Source: ZC4RG29 sp035304385
GTDB taxonomy: Bacteria; Bacteroidota; Bacteroidia; Cytophagales; Cyclobacteriaceae
NCBI GenBank assembly: GCA_035304385.1
Contig: DATGQD010000059.1
Span: forward strand, 1-64,000
Direction: 5' to 3'
Length of the DNA: 64,000 nucleotides
The stretch's first letter is position 1; each line of letters starts with the position of its first letter. Of the stretch, positions 17,938 to 26,300 are shown piece by piece. Below the pieces are notes generated by a model. The model was not told the DNA's origin and searched no databases. It saw nothing but the letters and a program-made list of their open reading frames with translations. The position numbers and the translations under genes were made by a program.

Positions 17938-18510
17938 ATGAAAACGCCAATCATTATCCTCCTTACGCTTGTTTGCCCGCTGGTGGCAGGGGCGCAAAAG
18001 GTACTTACAACTTGTGACGAGGGGTCGATTAAGATTGAAGGAACCTCCACAATGCACGACTGGGACATGACGACCGGGTCGATTACCGGCACCGCCTCAT
18101 TTGTCCTAGAAGGAAATGTGATCAAGGATATCCAGGCCCTTTCCGTTACGGTGGCAGCCGAAAGCCTTAAGAGCGGTAAAGCTGCTATGGACAAGAATGC
18201 TTACAAGGCGCTCAAGACCGACCGCCACAAGGACATCACCTTCACATTGACGGATGTTACCCGCATCGAAAAGTCGGGTACAGGTTACGCGGTGGCGGTC
18301 AGGGGTCAACTCACCATTGCAGGTACTACCAGGCCGATACAACTGGTAGCCCTGTGTGTTCCTAAAAGTAACGGAAGAATAGAGTGCAGTGGCGAGCAAA
18401 CCATTCGGATGACAGACTACAACGTAGAGCCACCGTCTTTCATGTTCGGTTCCGTCAAAACCGGAGACGAACTGTTGGTAAAATTTAACGTCGCATTCGC
18501 CGGGTCTTAG
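17938..18510 (+). CDS. YceI family periplasmic protein
   Basis: A 190-residue secreted protein of the YceI lipocalin-like fold. A signal peptide ends near PLVAGAQ (residue 19); the mature part shows IKIEGTSTMHDWDM, DKNAYKALKTDRHKDITFTL and TDYNVEPPSFMFGSVKTGDELLVKFN, the strands that form the YceI barrel. Members bind isoprenoid or other long hydrophobic molecules. The ATG at 17938 is chosen over an in-frame GTG at 17917 because it gives a clean signal peptide. A probable outer-membrane barrel follows after 40 bases and a second, divergent YceI after that, which suggests a shared task. Confidence 0.88.
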   Translation: MKTPIIILLTLVCPLVAGAQKVLTTCDEGSIKIEGTSTMHDWDMTTGSITGTASFVLEGNVIKDIQALSVTVAAESLKSGKAAMDKNAYKALKTDRHKDITFTLTDVTRIEKSGTGYAVAVRGQLTIAGTTRPIQLVALCVPKSNGRIECSGEQTIRMTDYNVEPPSFMFGSVKTGDELLVKFNVAFAGS

Positions 18511-18550
18511 TGGCCCGCACCCATAACGAAATTGCTAATTCTCTCTAACC

Positions 18551-19885
18551 ATGAAAACTAAAATGCTTATCAGGACCGGCCTCAGTATGATGCTGATCGT
18601 GTTCATGGCAGGGGTTGCCCTTGCGCAAATGCCCGCCATTCAATACTTCCGACCTTACGACCAACGTGGGGTGAATGTCTTCGAAACATCGAAAGATGAC
18701 ACCGTTGCGTTCGAAGGTTTGAAAGTTCGCATCGGAGCAAGCTTCAAACAGCAATACCAGAACATCAGCCACAGCACCAAGGCTGCTGAAGTGCTGGCAT
18801 TGGAGGGAACACCGAACGAGTTTAACCAGAATAAATTGATTGAGATTGGCGGAGGCTTTAACCTCGCCATGGCAAATCTCAACCTCGATATACAACTGGT
18901 GGATGGCGTGCGGGTCAACCTCGTCACTTACCTGTCGTCAAGACACCACCCCGAAACCTGGGTTAAGTCGGGCTACTTCCAGATCGACAAGGTCTCCTTC
19001 CTGAACAGCCCATTCATGGATAACCTTTGGAAGAACCTTACCCTCAAAGTAGGGCACATGGAAATCAACTATGGCGACAGCCACTTCCGCAGAAGCGACG
19101 GCGGTAACGGGATGTTCAACCCCTTCGTGGAAAACTACCTGATGGATGCGTTTTCCACTGAAATTGGCGCTGAGCTGTACTGGCAGAAAAATGGCTGGTT
19201 AGCCATGGCCGGCATCACCGACGGCGAGATCCAGGGCAACGTTACCCGGCCCGATGAACGGAAGCCATCCGTATACGGCAAGGTAGGGTTCGATCGGAAT
19301 ATCAATGAAGACCTGCGCGTGAGAATCACCGGGTCGATCTATGACACCCGATCTTCCATCAGCAACACGCTGTATAGCGGCGATCGTACCGGATCTCACT
19401 ACTACATGGTCACCGAACCGGAATACTACCTGGCATCGGGTGTCAGGACCGCAACCTCCGTGTCGAACCGATTCACTTCCGGACGGATGAACCCTGGCTT
19501 CCGCGATGAGGTCCGTTCCTTCGTGGTCAACCCCTTCATCCAATATAAAGGCCTTGAGTTCTTTGGCAACTATGAAGTGGCACGCGGAAAGGCGTCGAAC
19601 GAAACCCTCGAACGTGAGTATCGCCAACTGGCTATCGACGGCATTTACCGCTTCTCAAGAGACCGGTTCTATGTGGGCGCAAGGTATAATGGGCTGACTG
19701 GTGAGGAATCTTTTGGAGATGTTTCTGTCAACCGTATGGCACTGGCTGGCGGCTGGTTCCTTACCAAGAACGTACTCTTCAAACTCGAATACGTAAAGCA
19801 AGAGTATAAAGACTTCCCGGTCAACGATATACGTCACGGAATGGAGTTTGACGGTTTCGTGATCGAAGGCATCATAGGTTTGTAG
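18551..19885 (+). CDS. Probable outer-membrane beta-barrel (porin-like) protein
   Basis: A 444-residue protein with a signal peptide ending ALAQ (about residue 25). The mature part has repeating amphipathic strands with aromatic girdle residues (GLKVRIGASFKQQYQ, NLTLKVGHMEINYGDSHFRR, RFYVGARYNGLTG, VLFKLEYVKQEYKDF) and ends in a hydrophobic strand, FVIEGIIGL. This layout fits a phosphate-selective-porin-like barrel of 16 or so strands, though I cannot name the family. It sits between two YceI genes, 40 bases after the first and 56 before the second. A role in passage of a hydrophobic or anionic compound across the outer membrane is a guess from context. Confidence 0.7.
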   Translation: MKTKMLIRTGLSMMLIVFMAGVALAQMPAIQYFRPYDQRGVNVFETSKDDTVAFEGLKVRIGASFKQQYQNISHSTKAAEVLALEGTPNEFNQNKLIEIGGGFNLAMANLNLDIQLVDGVRVNLVTYLSSRHHPETWVKSGYFQIDKVSFLNSPFMDNLWKNLTLKVGHMEINYGDSHFRRSDGGNGMFNPFVENYLMDAFSTEIGAELYWQKNGWLAMAGITDGEIQGNVTRPDERKPSVYGKVGFDRNINEDLRVRITGSIYDTRSSISNTLYSGDRTGSHYYMVTEPEYYLASGVRTATSVSNRFTSGRMNPGFRDEVRSFVVNPFIQYKGLEFFGNYEVARGKASNETLEREYRQLAIDGIYRFSRDRFYVGARYNGLTGEESFGDVSVNRMALAGGWFLTKNVLFKLEYVKQEYKDFPVNDIRHGMEFDGFVIEGIIGL

Positions 19886-19897
19886 CGGGGGATTGAA

Positions 19898-19928
19898 GTC
19901 GCCCCGACGAAAGTTAGGGCGGCTTTTT
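19898..19928 (+). terminator. Rho-independent terminator after the barrel gene
   Basis: GTCGCCC pairs with GGGCGGC (one G-T pair) around an 11-base loop, followed by five T. It lies 12 bases past the stop at 19885 and separates the barrel gene from the second YceI gene. Confidence 0.6.
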
Positions 19929-19941
19929 CTATCTTTAGGTT

Positions 19942-20526
19942 ATGAAATTCGCGCTGCTTATCGTCCTCATTCTTATCTCGGCTGGCCGCAAGGCGGACCC
20001 TGTCAACGAACGGTGGATCGTCGACGCAAGCAGCGAGCTGATCATCCGCGGCTCCAGCAACATAAACAACTTTCTCTGCCGCACAGACTGCTACCAGGTT
20101 CAGGACACCCTGCAATTCGTCGGCGAGCATGGCGGCGAAATGTTGTTTTCGCAGAAGGCACTGCAAATCCCCCTTATAAGTTTCGACTGTGGAAATGAAT
20201 TAATCACGAGAGACTTCCGCGATGCGCTCGATGCGAACAGATATCCGCTCCTTTCCATCCGCTTCATGTCGCTCGATCAACAGATCATGACGGTTCGATC
20301 AGGTTCGGTTTCCGGACTCGTGGAGATTGCGCTGGCGGGCAAGACCCGCACCTATCCCGTCCTGTACACTATCTCGGGAAAGGGCAATACGCTCACACTC
20401 GCAGGCGCCCGCACCGTATGCTTCTCTGACTTCAACCTGCAGCCGCCACGGAAGATGATGGGCCTGATCCGCGTACAGGATGAGGTGGACGTTGAGTTTC
20501 AGTTGCATTTGCAGAGGTTGGGGTGA
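19942..20526 (+). CDS. YceI family protein, divergent
   Basis: A 194-residue protein with an N-terminal hydrophobic stretch (MKFALLIVLILISAG). The mature part keeps YceI landmarks: RWIVDASSELIIRGSSNINNF, DFRDALDANRYPLLSIRFM, FSDFNLQPPRKMMGLIRVQDEVDVEFQL. It differs strongly from the first YceI gene in this cluster and carries a cysteine pair (FLCRTDCYQ) not found there. Only a few bases separate the upstream terminator from its ATG, so its leader must be very short; TATCTTTA just before it (19930-19937) could be a weak -7 box. Like other YceI proteins it probably carries a hydrophobic ligand in the periplasm. Confidence 0.82.
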   Translation: MKFALLIVLILISAGRKADPVNERWIVDASSELIIRGSSNINNFLCRTDCYQVQDTLQFVGEHGGEMLFSQKALQIPLISFDCGNELITRDFRDALDANRYPLLSIRFMSLDQQIMTVRSGSVSGLVEIALAGKTRTYPVLYTISGKGNTLTLAGARTVCFSDFNLQPPRKMMGLIRVQDEVDVEFQLHLQRLG

Positions 20527-20740
20527 ATTAGTCAATGAGTGAATGAGTGAGTGAGTCAATGAGTGAATGAGTGAATGAGTGAGTGAGTGAATGGGGGAAT
20601 GGGTGAAGGGGTGAGTGAGTCAATGAGTGAATGAGTGAATGAGTGAATGAGTGAATGGGGAATGAGTGAATGGGGAATGGGGGAATGAGTGAATGAGTGA
20701 ATGAGTGAATGGGTGAATGGGGGAATGGGGTTGCGGTAGC
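20527..20740. repeat. Imperfect tandem repeat of GAATGAGT units
   Basis: About 200 bases made almost wholly of the 8-mer GAATGAGT and variants (GAGTGAGT, GTCAATGA, GAATGGGG), directly behind the YceI stop. The strand bias is complete: almost no C on the plus strand. It ends where a promoter for the YkgJ gene begins. Reading frames through it, such as the Ser-His-Leu-Thr rich frame on the minus strand, are products of the repeat. Confidence 0.9.
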
Positions 20741-20763
20741 GAAAAATTTTAATGACTGCGAAA

Positions 20764-20791
20764 TTGTTTCGACCCTTTTGCCGTAGTTTTG
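20764..20791 (+). promoter_or_regulatory. Promoter of the YkgJ gene
   Basis: TTG (20764-20766), a 17-base spacer and TAGTTTTG (20784-20791), an exact match to the Bacteroidota TTG-TAnnTTTG promoter. The expected start of transcription is near 20798, about 20 bases before the GTG start at 20819. Confidence 0.6.
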
Positions 20792-20818
20792 TAGCGCATA
20801 CAGCCATCCCCCTCAAAC

Positions 20819-21313
20819 GTGGCAAATACCGACTTACAACGTCACGCCTTGCTGGCCGCAAGCAAGGATAAAGAGAACAAGAAGTTTTTGAAGGCGCTTA
20901 AGCGCGCGGACACCCGCAGGCTCGATGCCGCAGTGCACCGGCTTCACGACGAGGTCTTTGCCACTACCAATTGCCTGGAGTGTGCCAACTGCTGCAAGAC
21001 AACGAGCCCCATATTCTACCAGGGCGATATCGAGCGGCTGGCGCGACGATTCCGAATGCGACCTGCAACGTTCATCGAAAAATACCTTCGTATCGATGAG
21101 GACGGCGATTATGTCGTAATCGCCTCGCCTTGCCCTTTCCTTCTTGAGGACAACCATTGCAGCGTATACGACGACAGGCCCCGTGCCTGTCGGGAATACC
21201 CGCATACCAGCCGGAAAAAGATGATACAGGTACTCGACCTGGCCTACCGCAATACGCACGTGTGCCCGGCGGTTCTTGAAATTGTTGAACGGCTAAAATC
21301 ATTGCCCCTTTAA
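20819..21313 (+). CDS. YkgJ family cysteine cluster protein
   Basis: A 164-residue cytoplasmic protein with the cysteine pattern of the YkgJ (putative zinc- or iron-chelating) family: CLECANCCK, then CPFLLEDNHCSVYDDRPRACREYP, and a final HVCPAV. These eight cysteines are typical of the family, whose function is not established; an Fe-S or metal site is assumed. Translation most likely starts at the GTG at 20819, since no ATG precedes the conserved part and a well-formed promoter lies just upstream. It stands alone between the tandem repeat and the esterase gene. Confidence 0.88.
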   Translation: MANTDLQRHALLAASKDKENKKFLKALKRADTRRLDAAVHRLHDEVFATTNCLECANCCKTTSPIFYQGDIERLARRFRMRPATFIEKYLRIDEDGDYVVIASPCPFLLEDNHCSVYDDRPRACREYPHTSRKKMIQVLDLAYRNTHVCPAVLEIVERLKSLPL

Positions 21314-21355
21314 TACAGGACGATCATTAAATTGCGGAACCCTAAACCGTACACT

Positions 21356-22750
21356 ATGATCTACGCAAGACTTATCGTTGCTGTTCTTCTCGTCGTCCCG
21401 CTTACCCTCCAGGCACAGCTTCGGCTGCCAGCGCTCTTTGGCGACAATATGGTTTTTCAGCGCAATACCCAGGCCCCTGTTTGGGGTTGGGCATACCCCG
21501 GCGCTGAGGTATCAATACAAGCCAGCTGGGACCAGGAAGAAGTGAAGGTCAGGGCATCGAATATGGGCCGGTGGACAGCCTCGCTGCGTACACCTGATGC
21601 GGGCGGACCCTATACGGTGACTGTCACGTCGGGATCGGAAATTACACTGGACAATGTGATGGTAGGGGAGGTGTGGATCTGTTCCGGGCAGTCGAATATG
21701 GAATGGAGCATGACCGCGTCCGCGGATGGTCGTGATGATATTGCCGGCGCGGATGTCCCGGGTGTTCGCTTGTTTCACGTTCCCAAGGCGGGCGCCGAGC
21801 ATCCGCAATCGATAGGAGAAGGAAGCTGGAAGGTCACCACCCCTGAGACTGTCGCCGGCTTTAGCGCTGTGGGATATTATTTTGGCCGGCGACTCCATGA
21901 GGAGCTTGGTGTGCCGATCGGTCTCATCAACGTAAGCTGGGGTGGTACTCCCGCCGAGGTTTGGATTCCGGAGGAACGCGTGACGCGCAATGCCCGCCTT
22001 GTCGAGGCAAATGAAAAACAGCGCAAGGATCCGCGTTGGCCCCACCAACCTGGGGTGGTATATAACGCTATGATTCATCCGCTCGTACCCGCCGCTATCG
22101 CGGGCGCTATATGGTACCAGGGAGAAGGCAACACGGCGGCCCCACTTGTTTACAAGGACCTGATGCAGCAGCTGATCGAAGGTTGGCGGGAAGATTTCCG
22201 TACGGACTTTCCATTCTATTATGTGCAGATCGCACCCTTCACCTATGGCGAGGTGGAGACCGGTACGCTCATCCGCGAACAGCAGGTCAAGTTACTCGAA
22301 GTACCACGGACGGGAATGGTGGTTATTTCGGATCATGTCGAAGATGTGAAAGACATACACCCCCGGTACAAGAAGCCTGTCGGTGAACGGCTGGCCAACC
22401 TGGCGCTGAGCGACACCTATGGAAGGGATGAGATCGTCGCCAGGAGCCCCGTCTACAAGCGGATGGCGGTTGAAAAAAACCGTATCCGGATCTGGTTTGA
22501 CAATGTGCCCACAGGTCTGGTATCCAAAGGGAAGGAGCTCACCGAATTTCAGATCGCCGGCGAGGATAAAAAATTTGTGCCCGCCCGCGCGCGCATCGAT
22601 GGCAACACAGTGGTCGTCTCATCGAAGCAGGTCAAAAATCCCGTCGCTGTTCGGTTTGGGTGGCCTAACCATTCCATCCCGAATCTCTTCACCTCCGAGG
22701 GTCTGCCGGTAAGCTGCTTCCGCACCGACCAGTGGGACATCCTTCCCTGA
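21356..22750 (+). CDS. Sialate O-acetylesterase (SGNH hydrolase)
   Basis: A 464-residue secreted esterase. A signal peptide ends near TLQAQ (about residue 20). The nucleophile serine is in WICSGQSNMEW (the GQSN form of the GDS block), IWYQGEGNT is the middle block, and the catalytic Asp-x-x-His is in DVKDIHPRYK. An N-terminal jelly-roll (LPALFGDNMVFQR to about residue 100) precedes it, as in the family. It removes O-acetyl groups from sialic acids or other sugars in the periplasm; no sialidase or sialic acid gene is near, so a plant or algal glycan ester is equally likely. The ATG at 21356 gives a clean signal peptide; an upstream TTG at 21332 is less likely. Confidence 0.88.
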   Translation: MIYARLIVAVLLVVPLTLQAQLRLPALFGDNMVFQRNTQAPVWGWAYPGAEVSIQASWDQEEVKVRASNMGRWTASLRTPDAGGPYTVTVTSGSEITLDNVMVGEVWICSGQSNMEWSMTASADGRDDIAGADVPGVRLFHVPKAGAEHPQSIGEGSWKVTTPETVAGFSAVGYYFGRRLHEELGVPIGLINVSWGGTPAEVWIPEERVTRNARLVEANEKQRKDPRWPHQPGVVYNAMIHPLVPAAIAGAIWYQGEGNTAAPLVYKDLMQQLIEGWREDFRTDFPFYYVQIAPFTYGEVETGTLIREQQVKLLEVPRTGMVVISDHVEDVKDIHPRYKKPVGERLANLALSDTYGRDEIVARSPVYKRMAVEKNRIRIWFDNVPTGLVSKGKELTEFQIAGEDKKFVPARARIDGNTVVVSSKQVKNPVAVRFGWPNHSIPNLFTSEGLPVSCFRTDQWDILP

Positions 22751-22769
22751 AGCACGGACAGGTGATAAA

Positions 22770-22798
22770 GAAAAAAGTGCCGGATTTTTCCGGCACTC
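22770..22798 (-). terminator. Terminator of trxA
   Basis: On the minus strand AGTGCCGGA pairs with TCCGGCACT around a short A-rich loop and is followed by six T. It lies about 30 bases past the trxA stop. The esterase gene converges from the other side and may use the same stem. Confidence 0.75.
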
Positions 22799-22827
22799 CT
22801 GAAGTACATTAAGTTTGGAAGACCCTG

Positions 22828-23151
22828 TCAGGCTACCTGAGCCTCAAGTTTTTGTGCCAGGACAGATTTTGGAACTGCGCCTACTTGCTTGTCGACGATC
22901 TGCCCGTTCTTGAACACAAGGAGGGTAGGGATGTTACGGATGCCATACCGGGCGGTAACATCCGGATTTTCATCCACGTTGAGTTTTGCAACTACGGCCT
23001 TGCCCTCGTATTCGCCAGCCAGTTCTTCCACCAAAGGACCGATCATCTTACACGGACCGCACCATTCGGCCCAAAAATCGACCAGAACTGGTTTGTCCGA
23101 GTTTACGACCTGATCAAAATTCGAGTCGTTTAGTTCAATAGTCTTACCCAT
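22828..23151 (-). CDS. trxA: Thioredoxin
   Basis: A 107-residue thioredoxin without signal peptide. The redox site WCGPCK is at about residues 30-35 in VDFWAEWCGPCKMIGP, and the cis-proline loop is RNIPTLLVFKNG. It reduces disulfides in cytoplasmic proteins using thioredoxin reductase. It is a single gene with a strong terminator, transcribed away from no obvious partner; dnaE lies upstream on the same strand 153 bases away. Confidence 0.96.
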   Translation of the reverse strand: MGKTIELNDSNFDQVVNSDKPVLVDFWAEWCGPCKMIGPLVEELAGEYEGKAVVAKLNVDENPDVTARYGIRNIPTLLVFKNGQIVDKQVGAVPKSVLAQKLEAQVA

Positions 23152-23304
23152 CAGAGTACGTATTAAAGGTTAGTTTTTTCGAGCTTTCAATAGCTTCTAT
23201 CGTTCAACATCTGCCAACAGGCATAAGTTCAAAGATGATGGTTTTGCGATCAAAGTCCAAGCGCAGGGCGTGGGTCCGACACAAAAAAAAGCCCGTCCGC
23301 GGAA

Positions 23305-26300
23305 CTAAAATACTACATCCACGTCCGCCACTTTCCTCATCATTTTCACCATGTCGTTGACCGGACTAATACGGTACTTTCGGGACAAAAGTTCCAGGTT
23401 GACATCACCTCCGTCCGATATTTTCAGGAAGAGCGGAACGTCGCCCTTATAGGCCTCACACACCTTCTGGATGTTCTCAATAACCTCGTTCGTAAGGTCG
23501 GCGGCGCTTACCTTCACCTGCAGTCCCTTGCTGCGCTTGACGCCGATCTCATTGAGCAGGTCAATCGCCCGTATCCTGAACTCCAGGCTCTGATCACCCC
23601 ACTGCTTTCTGATGACCGCACCTTCCACAAAAAGAAACCAGCCGATGTTCATGTAGTTACGATGCTTCAGATAATCTTCTCCAAACAGGGTGAACGTGAA
23701 GCTGCCGCTGTAGTCTTCGAGTGTGAATCGCCCGAAGGGCTTTCCCGTTTTGGTGGTCCGGTGATCGACGTGCGAAACGATGCCGCCGAGTTTGAGTTCG
23801 TTGCCCTCAAGTTTTTCGAGATCGGTCAGTACGCTGCACTGCGCATTCGAGAATGATTCCAGCTCGAAGCGGAAGTTATCAAGCGGATGCCCGGAAATAT
23901 AGATGCCCACGACTTCCTTCTCCAGGTTGAGTTTTTCGATGTCGTTGAAGGGTTCGACCGGGTCAATTTTTGGTTTGGGCATGGGTGTCGCGCTGCCTCC
24001 TCCGAACAGACTCACTTGCGCGCTCTGTTCTTCCTGCTGCATTCGGACGGCGAACTTGATGGCCTTTTCAATGAGGCTCGGTTCACCGTTGTTCGAATAA
24101 ACATACTGTCGACGGTGGACACCCGTGAAGCAATCGAAGGCGCCCGACAACGCCAGGCATTCAAAGGTTTTCTTGTTGACAGAACGCTGGTTTACGCGCC
24201 GTGCGAAATCAAAGATGTCGGCAAAGGGTCCACGCTGATCGCGTTCCTGGATGATCGCCTCGACTGCGGCTTCGCCCGCACCTTTGATCGCGCCCAATCC
24301 GAAACGGATTTCGCCCGCGGGGTTGACTTCGAAGTAAACGCCGGATTCGTTGATGTGGGGACCGAGCACGCGGATGCCCATATTCTGACATTCTTCGATG
24401 AAGAACGTTACCTTCTCGAGATGGTCCTGCGAGTGCGTCAACACTGCGGCCATGTATTCTGCCGGGTAGTTTGCCTTGAGGTATGCAGTGTGATAGGCGA
24501 CAAGCGAGTAGCAGGTTGAGTGTGACTTATTAAAAGCATACTGGGCAAACGCTTCCCAGTCGCTCCATATCTTTTCGCAAATCTCTTTGGGGTGACCGTT
24601 GTTGATGCATCCTTCGATGAACTTGTCCTTCATCTTGTCGAGGACGGCTTTCTGCTTCTTTCCCATCGCTTTCCGCAATACGTCGGCGTCGCCCTTGCTG
24701 AAGCCGGCGAGACGTTGGGAGAGCAGCATGACCTGCTCCTGGTATACTGTGATGCCGTATGTCTCTGCGAGGAACTCTTCCATGACCGGCAGGTCGTATT
24801 GTATCGGTTCCCTGCCGTGCTTCCGGTTGATAAACGCGGGGATGTACTCCATTGGCCCCGGCCGGTACAACGCGTTCATTGCGATAAGGTCGGCGAACTT
24901 GTCGGGCTTTAGCTGACGCAGGTACTTCTGCATGCCCACACTTTCAAATTGAAATGTGCCGGCTGTTTCACCACGCTGAAACAAAGCATAAGTGGCGGGA
25001 TCATCGAGGGGAATGTCGTCTATGTCGATCTCTATGCCTTTGCTTTTCTTTATGTTTTTGAGAGCAGTTCGGATAATGGTCAGCGTGGTGAGTCCAAGAA
25101 AATCCATCTTGAGAAGCCCGGCACTTTCGACAACGCTGTTGTCAAACTGCGTGACAAGCATATCTGAATCTCTCGCTGTGGCTACCGGCACGAATTTCAT
25201 CAACTCATCCGGTGTGATAATCACCCCGCAGGCATGTGTGCCTGTGTTGCGGAGAGAGCCCTCCAGGACTACCGCCTGCTTGAGCACATCGGACGACAGG
25301 CCGTCGCCTTTTCGGATGGTGTCCAACTCCCGTACTTCTTCGAAGGCCGTCTGCAGGGATGTCCCCGGACGTTCCGGTACCAGTTTGGCCAGTGTGTTTG
25401 CCTCTGAGAGCGGCAGTTCCATAACGCGTGCACAGTCGCGGATGGACGATTTGGCGGCCATGGTACCGTAGGTGATAATTTGCGCCACCTGCGCCTTGCC
25501 ATATTTTTCTATCACATAGCGCAGTACCTTGTCGCGTCCCTCGTCATCGAAGTCGATGTCAATGTCAGGCATGGAGATACGATCCGGATTAAGAAACCGC
25601 TCGAACAGCAGGTTGTACTCAATCGGATCGACGTTCGTAATTCCAATGCAGTATGCCACAGCCGAGCCGGCGGCGGAGCCACGCCCCGGACCAACGGCAA
25701 CGCCCAGTTCGCGTGCCTTTGTAGTCAGGTCCTGTACGATCAGGAAGTAACCGGGGTATCCCGTCTTTTGGATCGTGTCCAACTCAAAGTCGAGCCGGGC
25801 GCGGATTGTATCGGTGATTTCTCCGTACCTTTTTTTTGCCCCCTCGTAAGTAAGGTGGCGGAGGTATTCATCTTCAGTGCTAAACTCCGACGGAATTTCA
25901 AATCGAGGCAACAGCACATCGCGTTCCAGGGAGTAGGTTTCAACCTTATCAAGGATTTCTTCAATGGTGTCGAACGCTTCCGGAAGGTCGGCGAAGGCTG
26001 CTTTCATTTCTTCGGCCGACTTGAAGTAATACTGGTTGTTCGGTAGTCCATACCGATGCCCGCGGCCGTGTCCGATAGGTGTCGATCGGAACTCACCTTC
26101 TTTTATGCAGAGCAGTACATCGTGCGCGTCTGATTCGGTTACATCGAGATAAAACGCTTCGTTGGCGGCAAAGTATTTTACATTGTATTTCGCCGCGAAT
26201 CTCAGAAGTACTTCGTTGACGTGATCTTCCTGGGGTATGCCATGTCGGTTGAGTTCAACGTAGAAATCGTCGCCGAAGAGTTCCAGCCACCATTGGAAGG

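Noticed and set aside
20556..20861. Minus-strand frame rich in Ser, His, Leu and Thr
   Set aside because: It is a translation of the GAATGAGT tandem repeat and overlaps the YkgJ promoter and start.
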